From Dendrocalamus latiflorus (lineage: Eukaryota; Streptophyta; Magnoliopsida; Poales; Poaceae): a DNA stretch of 64,000 nt. The stretch's first letter is position 1, and each line of letters starts with the position of its first letter. A model generated the notes under the pieces. The model saw only the letters and a list, made by a program, of their open reading frames with translations. It was not told the DNA's origin and did no database searches. Shown here piece by piece: positions 48,601 through 62,213 of the stretch. The stretch is taken from positions 20,911,891 through 20,975,890 of the forward strand of contig CM029634.1 of the NCBI GenBank assembly GCA_017311315.1. Direction: 5' to 3'. Made by a program: the position numbers and the translations under genes.

Positions 48601-49991
48601 GCCGAGGGCGACGGTGCTCGACGCGGCGCGGAGCAAGGGAGCCAGAGCTTGGTCGGATGTTGAAGTTATGGCGTGGAGGAGACTCAATGGTCGAACATGA
48701 ACATTGCGGGCACATAAAGCGAACGTGGTGCGGGCGCAACGGACACGGGTGCGACGGATGTGGGGAGGACGTGTCACCTAGAGGAGGAAGGAAAGAGGGG
48801 GTCCAGGCACAGTGGTGCACAGGGGCAGGCGGGCGATGGCGCGTTGCTACAACACAGAAGATGGGCGGCGCATGCGGCGGGGATTGGCCAGGGGGTGCAC
48901 AGCGTGGGACCCACCTAGAGCATGAACAGAGCGAGGAAGGGGCGGCATGGGCCATCTTGGGCCAAGCTAAAGGCCTGATGGGCCGAAAAAAGAGGGCAAC
49001 ATGTTGGGCTTGGCCCAAGGAAGGTTTGGTCTTTTTGAAATTCGTTTTGAAATTGAGTTGAACTTTTTCGTTGCAATTTGAATTTTATTCAAACAAAATT
49101 CAAGGCTCCCAAAATGGGATGTTACAAGGGAGATGATCCAGTGGTCAAATGTCATCTCGTGTAATGGTAGTAAAATGCATTTTGTGGCATATCTTAGTGA
49201 AACACTGTATCGGGAAAGATTGTTTTAGTTTTTCAGATCCAAACAAAGTTATCTATAAATCCATCCTAATAGAATAACATCTTAAAACCATTTTTTTCCT
49301 TAGATTGGAGTTTAGATAGCCTCTCATATAAGAGAGCAACTAGCCCACAGTATACCGTTTCAACGGTATAGACATGTTTCAGTAAGTTTCAGCGTGTTTC
49401 AACTTTCATGATCATGTATAGCAATGTTTATGAGAGTTTCAAGTTTCAAGGGCTAAGTTTTAACATGTTTTAGCAAGTTTCAAAAAGTCTACACAAATTT
49501 CAAGTAGGTTTCAACAAATTTAAAATGTGTTTCAACAAGTTTTAGAAAGTTTCACAATTTTCAACAAGTTTTAGTCCAGTTACAACAAAATTTTAGCCGG
49601 TTTCAGACATGTTTTCACAGGTTTTAGTACGCTTCAGCCTTCAACGATTTTTTGTCGTAATGTTCCTCAAGTCCCATGTTTTAGGAAGAACGTTTCAAAG
49701 CATAATTTTAAGACTCAAAGTAAGTTACAGACAAAAGTTTCAAAATCAAATGTGAGTTTCAACAACAAAAAATCAAGCATTGCCTCAACGACCGACATGC
49801 ACACAGGGAGATAGAGCATGCCGCGCCATCCGCACACCGTGGCCGCGCCCGTAGCCTCTGACCCGGCCAAGAGAGAAGACATGGCCGTCGCACGCGCGCT
49901 TGCCGTCGTGGCGCCCACCACCAACTCGTCGCTGTGAGGCCCGCTTTTCCGCCATCAGGCCATCGTCCGGTCAGCTCGCCGCTACCTCCCC
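45682..49991. other. Long gene-free stretch
   Basis: No host gene recognised. A T run lies at about 46318-46334. From about 47500 to 49126 GACAGGTGG motifs and GC-rich low-complexity open frames look like an old LTR-type or other transposon remnant ending GGGATGTTACA (49126), but no matching second end was found. At 49370-49760 there is a degenerate repeat built on GTTTCAACAAGTTT. Confidence 0.4.
49370..49760. repeat. Degenerate GTTTCAACAAGTTT-type tandem repeat
   Basis: Many variants of (A)GTTTCA and AAGTTTTAG spaced about 12-20 bp. Low complexity, no coding sense. Confidence 0.6.
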
Positions 49992-50245
49992 ACCGCAGCC
50001 AGTGGCGAATCCAGAATTTTACCAAAGGGTATACCGCACCAAAATTTTTATATGCAATTCGGTAAAATCATTTGCCAATTCGGTAAATAATTGTAAAATT
50101 TACACCGTAATTCGGTAAACAGGCACTAAATAATATGATACGTCTTAAATTTAAGGATTAAATTGAAAACTTGCACAAATTACAATATAAATGGTTCAAA
50201 CACTATACCAATAGTCTTAAATATACATAAAAGAGACTTACAATA

Positions 50246-50740
50246 CTATTTGTCTGACTTTTTTGGCCTACGCTTTCTAAAGGACATGAAAGTCTCGATT
50301 ATATCATCTTCATCCAATTCAAAGAAAATATCTCGATCAATGAATGTGACTAGACAATCATCCAAAAGACTATCACCCATCTTATTTCTTAACTTTGTTT
50401 TCACTAAAACTATTGCAGAAAATACCCTTTCAACACTTGTTGTTGCCACTGGTAGAAGCAAAACCAATTTGAGAAGCATGTAAATCATATCATACACTTT
50501 ATGCCTCTTTGTTTCAACAAGCTTAAATGAAAGATCAACAAGATTGTCTAGATCTTTGAAGCTATCAGCTTGTCTCATGTCATCAATATAATTACCAAGT
50601 TGCAATTCAAGTTTTAGCAAATAATTGCTCGAGAACTCTTTAGGGTAGAACTCAGCTAGTCTACGTACCTTCAGTGCATCGAAAGAAGCAAATGGGTTGG
50701 AAGGATTGAAGGCCGACATACAAGAGTCTCCGCTTCTTTT
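50246..50740 (-). pseudogene. hAT transposase C-terminal fragment
   Basis: About 160 residues to the stop at 50246. LLPVATTSVERVFSA, LRNKMGDSLLDDCLV and IDRDIFFEL are the hAT dimerisation (Dimer_Tnp_hAT) region of TTF-type plant transposases. The N-terminal and catalytic parts are absent. Sequence upstream of about 50740 is unrelated. Confidence 0.88.
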
Positions 50741-50893
50741 TATAACTGAACAATTCCAAAAAAACAATGGCTCCGCGTACGATCGAGGATTCGAGCCTGT
50801 CCAAACCGATCGATGTATCAATTTTTTATGATGAGCACTTGTTATCTCTATCTCTAAAATCAATTTTTAATCTCTAATTAAATAAAAATAAAA

Positions 50894-51215
50894 GCAACAT
50901 TGAAGATATATCTCAAGATTTTGGAGTGTATCCACGACTCAAGAAGATATGGTTGACATCAAACAGGCTCTCTGGGCATATCTCTCCAAACTGGGGTTCC
51001 TACTCCCAGCTAGCGTTACTAGATTTATCAGCAAATATGATCTCGGGTGCAGTACCTCCAACTCTCTCTAAATTGACCAATCTAGTTGAATTAAAACTCA
51101 ATTATAATAATCTCAGTGGTACGATTCCACCAGAAATTGGTAATTTAACAAATCTATATAGCCTAGATTTATACTTTATAGTTGAATAATCTATCAGGAT
51201 CCTTACCTCCGCAAC
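50894..51215 (+). pseudogene. LRR receptor-like kinase fragment (about 4 leucine-rich repeats)
   Basis: The frame reads YPRLKKIWLTSNRLSGHISP, LALLDLSANMISGAVP, NLVELKLNYNNLSGTIPP and NLYSLDL, plant-type 24-residue LRRs as in MIK/MDIS1-interacting receptor kinases. It ends at TGA 51187-51189, but NNLSGSLPPQL continues in another frame to about 51215, so a small indel has occurred. No start, membrane or kinase part. It lies within the hAT element and was probably captured. Confidence 0.82.
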
Positions 51216-51219
51216 TCAC

Positions 51220-51480
51220 AACTGGGAGTCCCGATCGGAACGGCCGTCACGGCCGCACGGCGTCACGGCGACGCGAAGACGGCAAGTCGGCAAGACGTTA
51301 GACGCGGCGAAGTGAGAAGTCCCGATCGGCGATCGCTTGCGCCTTGCGTGCGGCTGACGACGTCACGGCAACGCGAAGACGCGCCTTCCCGATCGCTTGC
51401 GCCTTGCGGGTGACGGCGTCACGCGATTCGCGGGCTCGCGGCGCGAAGACCGGAGGACGTGATCGCGTGCAGCAGGCCCA
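51220..51480. repeat. GC-rich imperfect repeats in the hAT element
   Basis: CGATCGCTTGCGCCTTGCG occurs at about 51331 and 51391, and GGCGTCACGGCGACGCGAAG-like units recur. Non-coding, unlike the AT-rich rest of the element. Confidence 0.7.
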
Positions 51481-51684
51481 GCCGAACCGTGAGCACAGCA
51501 TTTATCAGACGGGATTCGGGGAATCGGGATGCTCCTAACTCACGCGGCTGGCGCCGGTTACCTCAGGCTGCGGCTGGGCCCCAGGGTATGCTGTGGTCCA
51601 CCCGGCATACCCTGTGGGTTCGCCCCTGACCGCAACTCGAGGACACCTCGCCATGGGTTGCCGCCGTGCCTGCTTGAATGACAT

Positions 51685-51698
51685 GGGGGGGGGGGGGG
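51685..51698. repeat. Poly-G tract
   Basis: About 14 consecutive G; nothing else visible around it. Confidence 0.85.
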
Positions 51699-52028
51699 AA
51701 GCTTAGTGGGCCGATTGGTGCCGAGAGGATTAGAAGAGGGAGGCGCTGGGATTCATGACTGCTACTTCTAAGAAATGCCAATGAATATAGTAGGATCTGG
51801 AGAGCATGATGCACGACAGCCCTAAACTTCTGAAGTCTAAAGATGATAGTAAGCCAAATATCACACAGAAAACATCTCTGCTAAGCTTTATTAATTTTAC
51901 AGTACCCATTCATATATAAGATTCACAATTCGGTACATGGCACGTTTGAAGCAAGAGTTCTGATTTTCCGTGCAGGTGCTTTGAACTGTCAACATTCGCT
52001 TCCTTTTCCAGCTTTTAATATACTCCAT

Positions 52029-54766
52029 TTAGACCCCATTCATAGTTATCACAATTTTGCGAGGGGTAGCATTGTCACGATGTTCGCAGAGCCATATACC
52101 CTACAAAAATAAGTCCCAAGTAAGATTTGGCACTCTCAATACAATTTGTTCTACAACCTAGATGGGTTCTTATTAACAGTTTGTTTGCCAGATTTTAGCT
52201 ACTCCTAATATCCCCACAAAAATTAAACTTAACTATCAGATACAATGTGCTGCACAGCCTTAAAAACTGAGGTTGAATCCAAATGTAGGCATGGGCAGCA
52301 GGTGTGACCACCTAGGGCCCGCGAGCAGCGGGGGCCCTACCCAAGTATTGTCAAGTTTACGTATATGCGTCTTGGAGCCTCAGTACTTCAAGTTCAGGTC
52401 CAAAAAGCCCAAGGCTCAAAACATTCCAGAACAGCCCAAGGTAAAAAGAAATGAAGTAAAAATCACTAGTCAATTCTCTTTCTAAGATCCGGCTTTGCAC
52501 TAATTTTCTAAAAAATATGATGTGCCTTTTTAAGATTTGCAATGTTTCCACGGACTGTTCTATTGAATTTTTCACAAATTCTTGCTACACTCTGGTTTCT
52601 GTCCAATTATCCAAATCCCGAGTGCTTTTTATTCCTTATCCTCAAACCTATTATTGTATTATTGTGTGGTAAGTGCGCTAGATGGTCTCCCTTGTTGTGT
52701 TTTTGTTGATGCACTTTTCTATATTAGACTATGGTCCTTAATATTTTGTTGTATTATATTTTTATTCGATTATGGACTCATTAGGCTATCCAGATTAGCC
52801 TTTATAAGTAACTTGGGTTCTTTCCCGTGTATTTAATGAACATTTAGGTTCAACATTCTAAATACAAATTGTCACTGTATATTTGTTTGAACAAGGGGGC
52901 GGTTTTGTTTCTATAATGCCCTAGGGCCTACAAAATGTTAGGACCACCCCTGAATGTAAAACTTCACAACTTTTTATTCATTGTCTGGAAATTCTAGGAC
53001 TTCTTGACATGCTTCCAGTCAAGCTCGTGATATCTAAAAGACTAAAAGTATAGATCATTCAGTACTACAAGGAGACAATAAAATAAACAATGACCAGATA
53101 GTAAAAGATGATCAATTGTGAAACAGACATATGCTTCCCTTACCTGCCAAGTGCCCATATTGAGACGCCCATCGGTTATAGGAATCCTGAAGCGATGCAG
53201 AGCATGAATCCAACTTATTAATCTTTGGACAAAGTAGAAGAGAAGTGAAATGGGGGAAGGGAATGTCGGAAAGTAGAGAACACATACGTCAGGGCACAAC
53301 CAAACATTGATGATTTAATATGTGCTGGCATGTCATCAGGTCCTGCAATTAAAACTGAACTATTACGATCTGATCGTAAAGAGGCTAGTACAGTCTCCAC
53401 AAATCAAAGAACCACATGCCCCTACTAGTTTAGTGCATCCCAGCCAAATACACCTAGTAGAGACTTAACTAACCTTCTAAAGTGTGCTTCCAAGGAGCAG
53501 ATCGGCCCTGACAATTAATAACAAACACACAGTGAAGCAACACTTAAATGATAGTTCTTTTGAACAAGACAAGAAAATTTCAGGCCACTGACCTCTGGGA
53601 CAATTCTGTTAAGGAAAGTTTCGGTGTCAGCCTGTACATCGGAGTCGTAGTTCTCATTGATAGTCAGGGAAGCACTTGTGTGCTGCACTGTAGAGTGAAA
53701 GAATTTCACTACTGGTAAAATACTTCGAGCATGTGTGTTCTACATGCTTATCAGCTTATGAACACGCATATAAACAAATTATCCTATCAAATTCTACAAG
53801 CTTAGTAGCATCTATTTACTGTTTCACCTGCCTACCATAAATTACCATTCTTGATTTCATACTCCTTTGCTCATTTTCAAAGAAAATGAGAATGTTCCAT
53901 TTGCTTATGGTGCTGTTTAATTGATATTGGATTTCTGTACTAGCTATTCAAAATTTAAAGAATGTCGAATGCCACAAACATTGTAAGCTCTAACTTGTCA
54001 TATATGCCATCAATGCAAAACATCACACATATGTTTTACTCAACTTTCTCATATCAAATCGAAACAAGAAACTTTCATATAGTTCCCGCTAAACACACAT
54101 AGCTTCCCTTCTCTAAATACTGTGCACACATACTTTTGACAGCACAACAGTTCAGAAGCCCACCCTAAAACCAATAAAATGATAAAATCCCACTGAAGAA
54201 CCTGAATAAACAAGCACCACTTCCCGCCAAATCCCTCGATCACCAAAAGCATGTAACCATGCTGTACAAGTCAACGTAATTGTATTAACATAGTAATAAA
54301 CCTTGAGGCTAGTAAATTTTGACCTATCAATTGAAGTCAATTCAGCTAACTTCCATCACCTCTATTTCTTTTTTTTTAAGAGGATCATCTATTTCTATTT
54401 AGAAAATTGCCAAGCATAAGACAACTGATCAGCAACTTATGAAGTGGTACGGAATTATCTAAACAAGGAACAGATCATCAGTAGATTCAAGTGGGTGTAT
54501 CCACATACAGAACAGATGCGCCAAGCCGCACTTGAAGCCGGACAGGTCGTCCTCCATCTCCCTCAAAATCTGCAGCACTCGAAAGATCAACAGGGGAATC
54601 GCGTTCAAGAAAACTGGAGCCGAGAACTGTACGGACGGGACGGCGAGTGGGGAGTGACTTGGGTGAGATTGAGATTGAGAGGGGGAGAGACCTTGGGGGT
54701 GATGAGGTGGCAGCCGCGGCGCTGGGCAGGGATGACGACGGTCTTCTGGGCCCACTTGGCGGCCAT
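52029..54766 (-). CDS. UPF0047 / YjbQ-family protein
   Basis: CDS complement(52029..52100, 53144..53186, 53288..53342, 53474..53507, 53593..53687, 54509..54569, 54692..54766), 144 aa, seven small exons all in phase. The fold is that of the small UPF0047 (YjbQ) family, conserved from bacteria to plants and reported in bacteria to have low thiamine-phosphate synthase activity; its role in plants is not established. Diagnostic segments in order: GCHLITPK, HTSASLTINENYD, FLNRIVPE, WKHTLEGPDDMPAHIKSS (with the conserved His), IPITDGRLNMGTWQGIWLCEHRD. The length fits the family almost exactly, so there is little room for a targeting peptide. The start MAAKW was chosen because no in-frame ATG lies upstream. 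The last intron (52101-53143) contains a hAT-like insertion. Confidence 0.93.
52290..52952. mobile_element. hAT-like insertion in the last UPF0047 intron
   Basis: Left end CATGGGCAGCAGGTGTGACC and right end GGACCACCCCTG are related inverted ends with CTAGGGCC near both. The flanks AATGTAGG (52282-52289) and AATGTAAA (52953-52960) agree at 6 of 8 positions, so it is an old copy. Non-coding. Confidence 0.5.
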
Positions 54767-54971
54767 GGGGCAAGGGGCAGGGGGCCGCGAGATGGGATGG
54801 GACGGTGCGCGGTGGCGGTGGCGGCGGCGGCGGGTGCTTCGCTTTGCGTCGTATGCGCAATCAGACGCAGTGCCGTGGAAAAGCAGAGCGGGGGTGGGGG
54901 GATGCGGGGATACACGGCCGCAGTCGTTTGCGGGCGTACTTTTTTTTTTGCCATCGCGGAGACGATTTGGC

Positions 54972-55170
54972 TGCAATTTATGACTTTTATATTATTGTAA
55001 AAAATTATAGAGTAATATAAATTTACGTGTGATTTTAGTCCATATAAATAAAGTCGATATAGTACATATTACAAGTAAATTGTAGATTCTAACTTGAAAA
55101 TACTTCGTTTAAAAGTTAGCTATCGTAGAAAAATTGAAAAACAGTTTCCAGAGAAAAAAAGAAGTGGCCC
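54972..55170. mobile_element. MITE, GGGCC...GTTCTT family, copy F (partial)
   Basis: Reverse orientation, ending AAAAAAAGAAGTGGCCC. It shares TTAGTCCATATAAATAAAGTCG and CGTTTAAAAGTTAGCTATCG with other copies. The left end is worn. It lies about 200 bp upstream of the UPF0047 start. Confidence 0.5.
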
Positions 55171-57060
55171 GCTCCGGCTTTAGTAGAACCACTTCACAAG
55201 GATTCTCGCTGTCAGATAAAAGGATCAACGCTCTGCAGAAAGTTCCAGTGAAAATTCTTCTCTCTCATTTCTTCGGATATTATCCCAAGAACATGTGCTA
55301 TATGAGAATGGAATGCTTATGGAATGGCATAGACTTTGCCTCCGCGAAGACACCTAAAATGGGCAGCAGCTAGCGGCCAACAGTGGCGCCGTTGTGTTGC
55401 AATCGGCACGGGGAATAAGTGCCCAGTGTTAGGTTTTGAGGGCAGCATCAATCACGGTGATGCCCAACAAGAGGATGAGAGAGTGGAGGGTGAATAGTGG
55501 TGGCAATGACAACTATAACAGGGACTGACACACTGTGGAGAACTAGTATTAGGGGTGGCAATGAACCGAGCCGAGACAACTCGAGCCAAGCTCATTTCGG
55601 CTCATGTGAACAGGAGGCCCAACTCGTCTTATTTCATAAATGAGCTAGGAGAGAGGCTAGGCTTGGCTCGGAATGCGGCTCGAGTCGGCTCACGAGGGCT
55701 TGCGAGCCAGAAACTGATGAACCAGAAAGCTTGCTCACGGGCTCGATGCTCATGGCTCGGCTCAGCTCGGTGGCCCAGAGCCAGAACCAGCAAAGAGCTC
55801 AATCTGCCGACCAGAGGTCCAGAGAGCTCAATCTGCTCAGTGGCTCAGACCAAGAACAACCGAACACAACCAGAGAGCTCATTTTCTTAAAGAAATGTAT
55901 GAAAAAAAATCACAAGTTTACATTTAATCATTCAGCATAATCAATAAGAACTTAAGAAGGGTGAAAGACTAACACTTGATACATAACAGTCCATCCATCA
56001 TTCATGTCATTATGTCAACAAGAGGATGATGTCATGGCATAACAATCCATCGATCATCCATCCTACATTCATAATAGGTTAACAGTCCATCCATCCATCG
56101 TCCATCTAACATACATAACAGTCCATTCACCATCTATATTTAATAGTCCATCATCCATCCAACAAACATAACAGTCCATCCATCCATCATCAGCTAATTA
56201 CTACAGTCTGGAACATCCACAATTAGTTCCAATTTTCAAATGTACTTTCTATCATTTTCTGCTGAATTGAAATGTGGGAATTTGTACTAACTCTATGCTC
56301 TACACTGATATCTTTATGTACATTAGGGCCTGTTTGGAACAGAGGAATTTCACAGGAATTTTGCAGGAAACAGTTCAATTCCCGCAGGAATCGAGAAAAA
56401 TTCCCGCATTCCAAACAGGGCCTAAGAATCATATCTTTGTTTACCTAAAACTTCCGCACTGTGTAGTGCGAACACATAAACGCTTGTACCTTCAATTAAC
56501 TACCGAATAGCACATTGTACTGAAGATTGAAGAAGCACATTATCTCAAGAGGACAGTACTAAAGATTCACCGAGACCGATTTGTTGATGTCAAGAGGCGG
56601 CTGGGAGCTAAGGAGGTGATGACCGGTTCCACGCCCGCCCGCTAGTGCCGAGACGGAGGCCCCATCATCGGCCAGAGTCCTATTTTGGCTCTAGATGTTT
56701 TCCTAGTTCAGGTATTTGATTGCTTTTCTACTTTCCCATTGATCTATTGGCTTGTCAACCTTGCAGCTAAAATCAGGCTTATGGTGCAATCTTATTGTTG
56801 TTTTACATGAACCTCAGCAGTCTATGATCTTGCTTGTAGTGTAACGAGCTTGACTTCATATTACCTGGAAAGAATACATTTTACAGAATTTAGCAATATG
56901 TACATTATCTTCGCAAAGACCGGGTAGTGAAAAATCGTGTTTACATGATTCTCTACATTATCATCTGCTTTGGATCATTTGCTAGGTCTCTTTTTTTTTT
57001 GTAATAATGCCTACCTGGTCTGCCTGAAAATTTATATTGTAAAGGTGTTAGATCGAGGAG
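55171..57060. other. Intergenic, repeats only
   Basis: A GGGTGGCAATGAACCGAGCC stretch at 55553 looks like a hAT MITE end without a found partner. CATC-rich degenerate repeats at 55980-56200 and a small MITE at 56323-56425 are the only other structures. Confidence 0.4.
56323..56425. mobile_element. Small MITE (103 bp)
   Basis: TTAGGGCCTGTTTGGAA at the left and its exact inverse at the right, with an internal hairpin AGGAATTT/AAATTCC-type. PIF/Harbinger-like ends. Confidence 0.75.
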
Positions 57061-58140
57061 ACTGACTGGGGGTTGAATAGGCGATATAAAAAAATTTCTC
57101 TAATTAATTATCAATTCCTATTTGACTAAACCTATCAAATAATGCGAAAGCATAACTCAAAAAGGTTTAGCACAAATAACGCCTAAAACAACCAGATTCA
57201 CCTAAGTGCACCAACAAGATAAGTCTATGTCAATGTTAGCAATTCTAGGATGATAAGTAATTAATTTAATTTTATGAACGTAAATTGAACACAAGGAAAC
57301 AAATCATAATTGACAATACTGCGTTTTACTGTGGTGATCGGAGACTTATCGATCTTCCCTAATCCACGTTAAGATTAGCACAAACGAATTGGACGAATTA
57401 AGCTGAAATACCTCAACCAACTAAGGTCGCTTTTCCTCCACTCCAGATATGACAAGCACTACACCACTCACAATTCGTCGGGCCTTCTCACCATTCGCGA
57501 CGTCTCCAATGCTATTTAGGAGTCGACAAACTCCAAGAGTAATAAGTCAAGCCCCTCGCTTGACTCCCACCACGCGTAACGAATGCATATCGTTCAAGTG
57601 GATACACAGTCTATCTCTAGATGCAACACATGCAATTTAGAGTCTTCCTCTTTGCTTATAAAGTGCAACACATGCGCAATTAGAGGGGAACCTTGTATTA
57701 GCTCAAGAGAGTGCAACAGAGTGAAGCATTTTTCTTTCCAACCGGCCACAAGGGGTATATATATACCCCACACCTCGAAACTAGCCATTAGGTCAGAGAA
57801 ACTGGATTTTCGAAAGTACCACAGGTAAACAACTGGTACTTCCGCTCTCCTCAGCAACGGTTCGTTGCAGACAAATCCGGTAGTTCTGACGTGCAAAGTC
57901 TGATACTACCAATCATCGGAAGTACTGCAGCATTCGTGCGGAACTACCGATTTCTTCAGAGACGAGAAGACTCCACACAGGTCTCTCTGGAAAAAATGTA
58001 CCTCTACACAAGACGGTCGTTCCACAAATTAGAAGTACCGCTCGCACAGAACCGGTAGTACCGCTCGCTAATCGAACCGCTCACACAGACCTGATCGCAC
58101 CACTCACATAAAGCTAGTCGAAAGTACGATCGTCGACTAC
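57040..58140. other. Transposon-like non-coding DNA
   Basis: Starts near GGGGGTTGAATAGGCGATAT and contains repeated GGTAGT(T/A)C(T/C)G(A/C)C-like and ACCGCTC motifs (57830-58100), sequence types common in grass transposons. No termini or coding domains were found. Confidence 0.35.
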
Positions 58141-58770
58141 ACTGGTCCTTGACCACGTCGGATGGTTCGACCACTCAGGTCTCCGACCACGTTGTCCAGT
58201 TTGACCATACAGGTCTCCGACTACGCTGGTCTCCGACCACGCTGGTCTTCGACCACATTGTCCGAATCGACCACATAGATCTTCGTCTACGTTGGTCTCC
58301 GACCGTATTGATTTCGACCACTCAGGTCTCGACCACGTTGACCATGTCGATTCTCGACTATGTCAGTTTTCGATTCTATAGATTTCTGACCACTATGTCG
58401 ATCTTCGACCACGTTGTTTTAATCGCGTCAGTTCGACCACATAGGTCTCAACCATGTTAATTTCGGCTACACAGGTCTCGGCCACGTCGATTTTGACAAC
58501 GCTGATTTTGATCACACAGATCTCGACCGTGTCGGTTTCAACTACACTGGTTTCGATCACACAAATCTCGACCACGTCGGTTCTGACCATGTTGATTTTG
58601 ACCACTTCGATTTTCTACCACACAGGTCATCGACCAAGTTGATCCTCGATCTCGTTAATTCGACTACGTCGGCTTGACCATGATAGTTTCCAACCACATT
58701 GTTCTTCGACCACACAAGTCTTTGACCACAATGATTCTCGACCACACAGGTCTTCCGACCACCAACAGAC
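58141..58770. repeat. Degenerate 15-16 bp satellite (GACCACRYWGGTCTC)
   Basis: About 40 diverged monomers of 15-16 bp, such as GACCACACAGGTCTC and GACCACGTTGATTTC, in one block. Where the period is exactly 15 bp the minus strand reads as a five-residue periodic open frame (VVEIC, VIETS, VVETD), a by-product of the repeat. Confidence 0.8.
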
Positions 58771-58939
58771 GCGGTAGTTCTGTAGAATACATTGTAGTAG
58801 TTTTGATTTCCCTGGGAAGTGCATACACTTTAATAGATTTTGCAAAACATTTACAAACTACAGTATCATACACGTAAGGATTATCTATGATTTCCAATAA
58901 GTTACAAAATACATTTGTGCATTTTTAAAATCATGACAC

Positions 58940-61972
<3,033 letters not shown>

Positions 61973-62213
61973 AGGTCTGTTCTTTTATGTCTATAGTTTA
62001 TACTATTTAGTTAAAAATTTTAAATTTTAGCTATTTGTGATATAGATTATAGAGAAAGATACTCGCTTATGATTTTAGATGGTACAGATATTGATCTTTT
62101 ACCGTATATTACAATTAATTTATACATCCTATTTCCGAAAATATATTTCATTTCAAATTTAGGTACTATAACAAAAACTAAAAGATGATTTTAAAGTCAA
62201 AAAAAATATACCC
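61973..62213. mobile_element. MITE, GGGCC...GTTCTT family, copy G (worn)
   Basis: Starts AGGTCTGTTCTTTTATGTCT. The interior CATTTCAAATTTAGGTACTATA and TATTACAATTAATTTATA resemble the family and the right end has decayed. Confidence 0.4.

Larger units (their letters stand above)
50000..51628. mobile_element. hAT element carrying transposase remnant and LRR-kinase fragment (1629 bp)
   Basis: The left end CAGTGGCGAATCCAG and the inverted right end CAGGGGCGAACCCA (with GGGTATAC / GGGTATGCC just inside) are flanked by 8-bp near-duplications ACCGCAGC (49992-49999) and ACCGCAAC (51629-51636), one mismatch. Inside are a minus-strand hAT transposase 3-prime remnant and a plus-strand LRR receptor fragment. 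Ends and flanks fit the hAT superfamily. Confidence 0.7.

Noticed and set aside
48036..49060. Several overlapping open frames on both strands
   Set aside because: Low-complexity GC-rich DNA in a probable old transposon; no recognisable protein domain.
46778..49126. Possible solo LTR or LTR element (TGTAACCC... to ...GGGATGTTACA)
   Set aside because: No matching terminal repeats or 5-bp target duplication could be confirmed, and no gag-pol domains are present.
58393..58745. Val/Glu/Ile pentapeptide-repeat frame
   Set aside because: Produced by the 15-bp DNA satellite; changes frame wherever the monomer is 16 bp, so not a protein gene.
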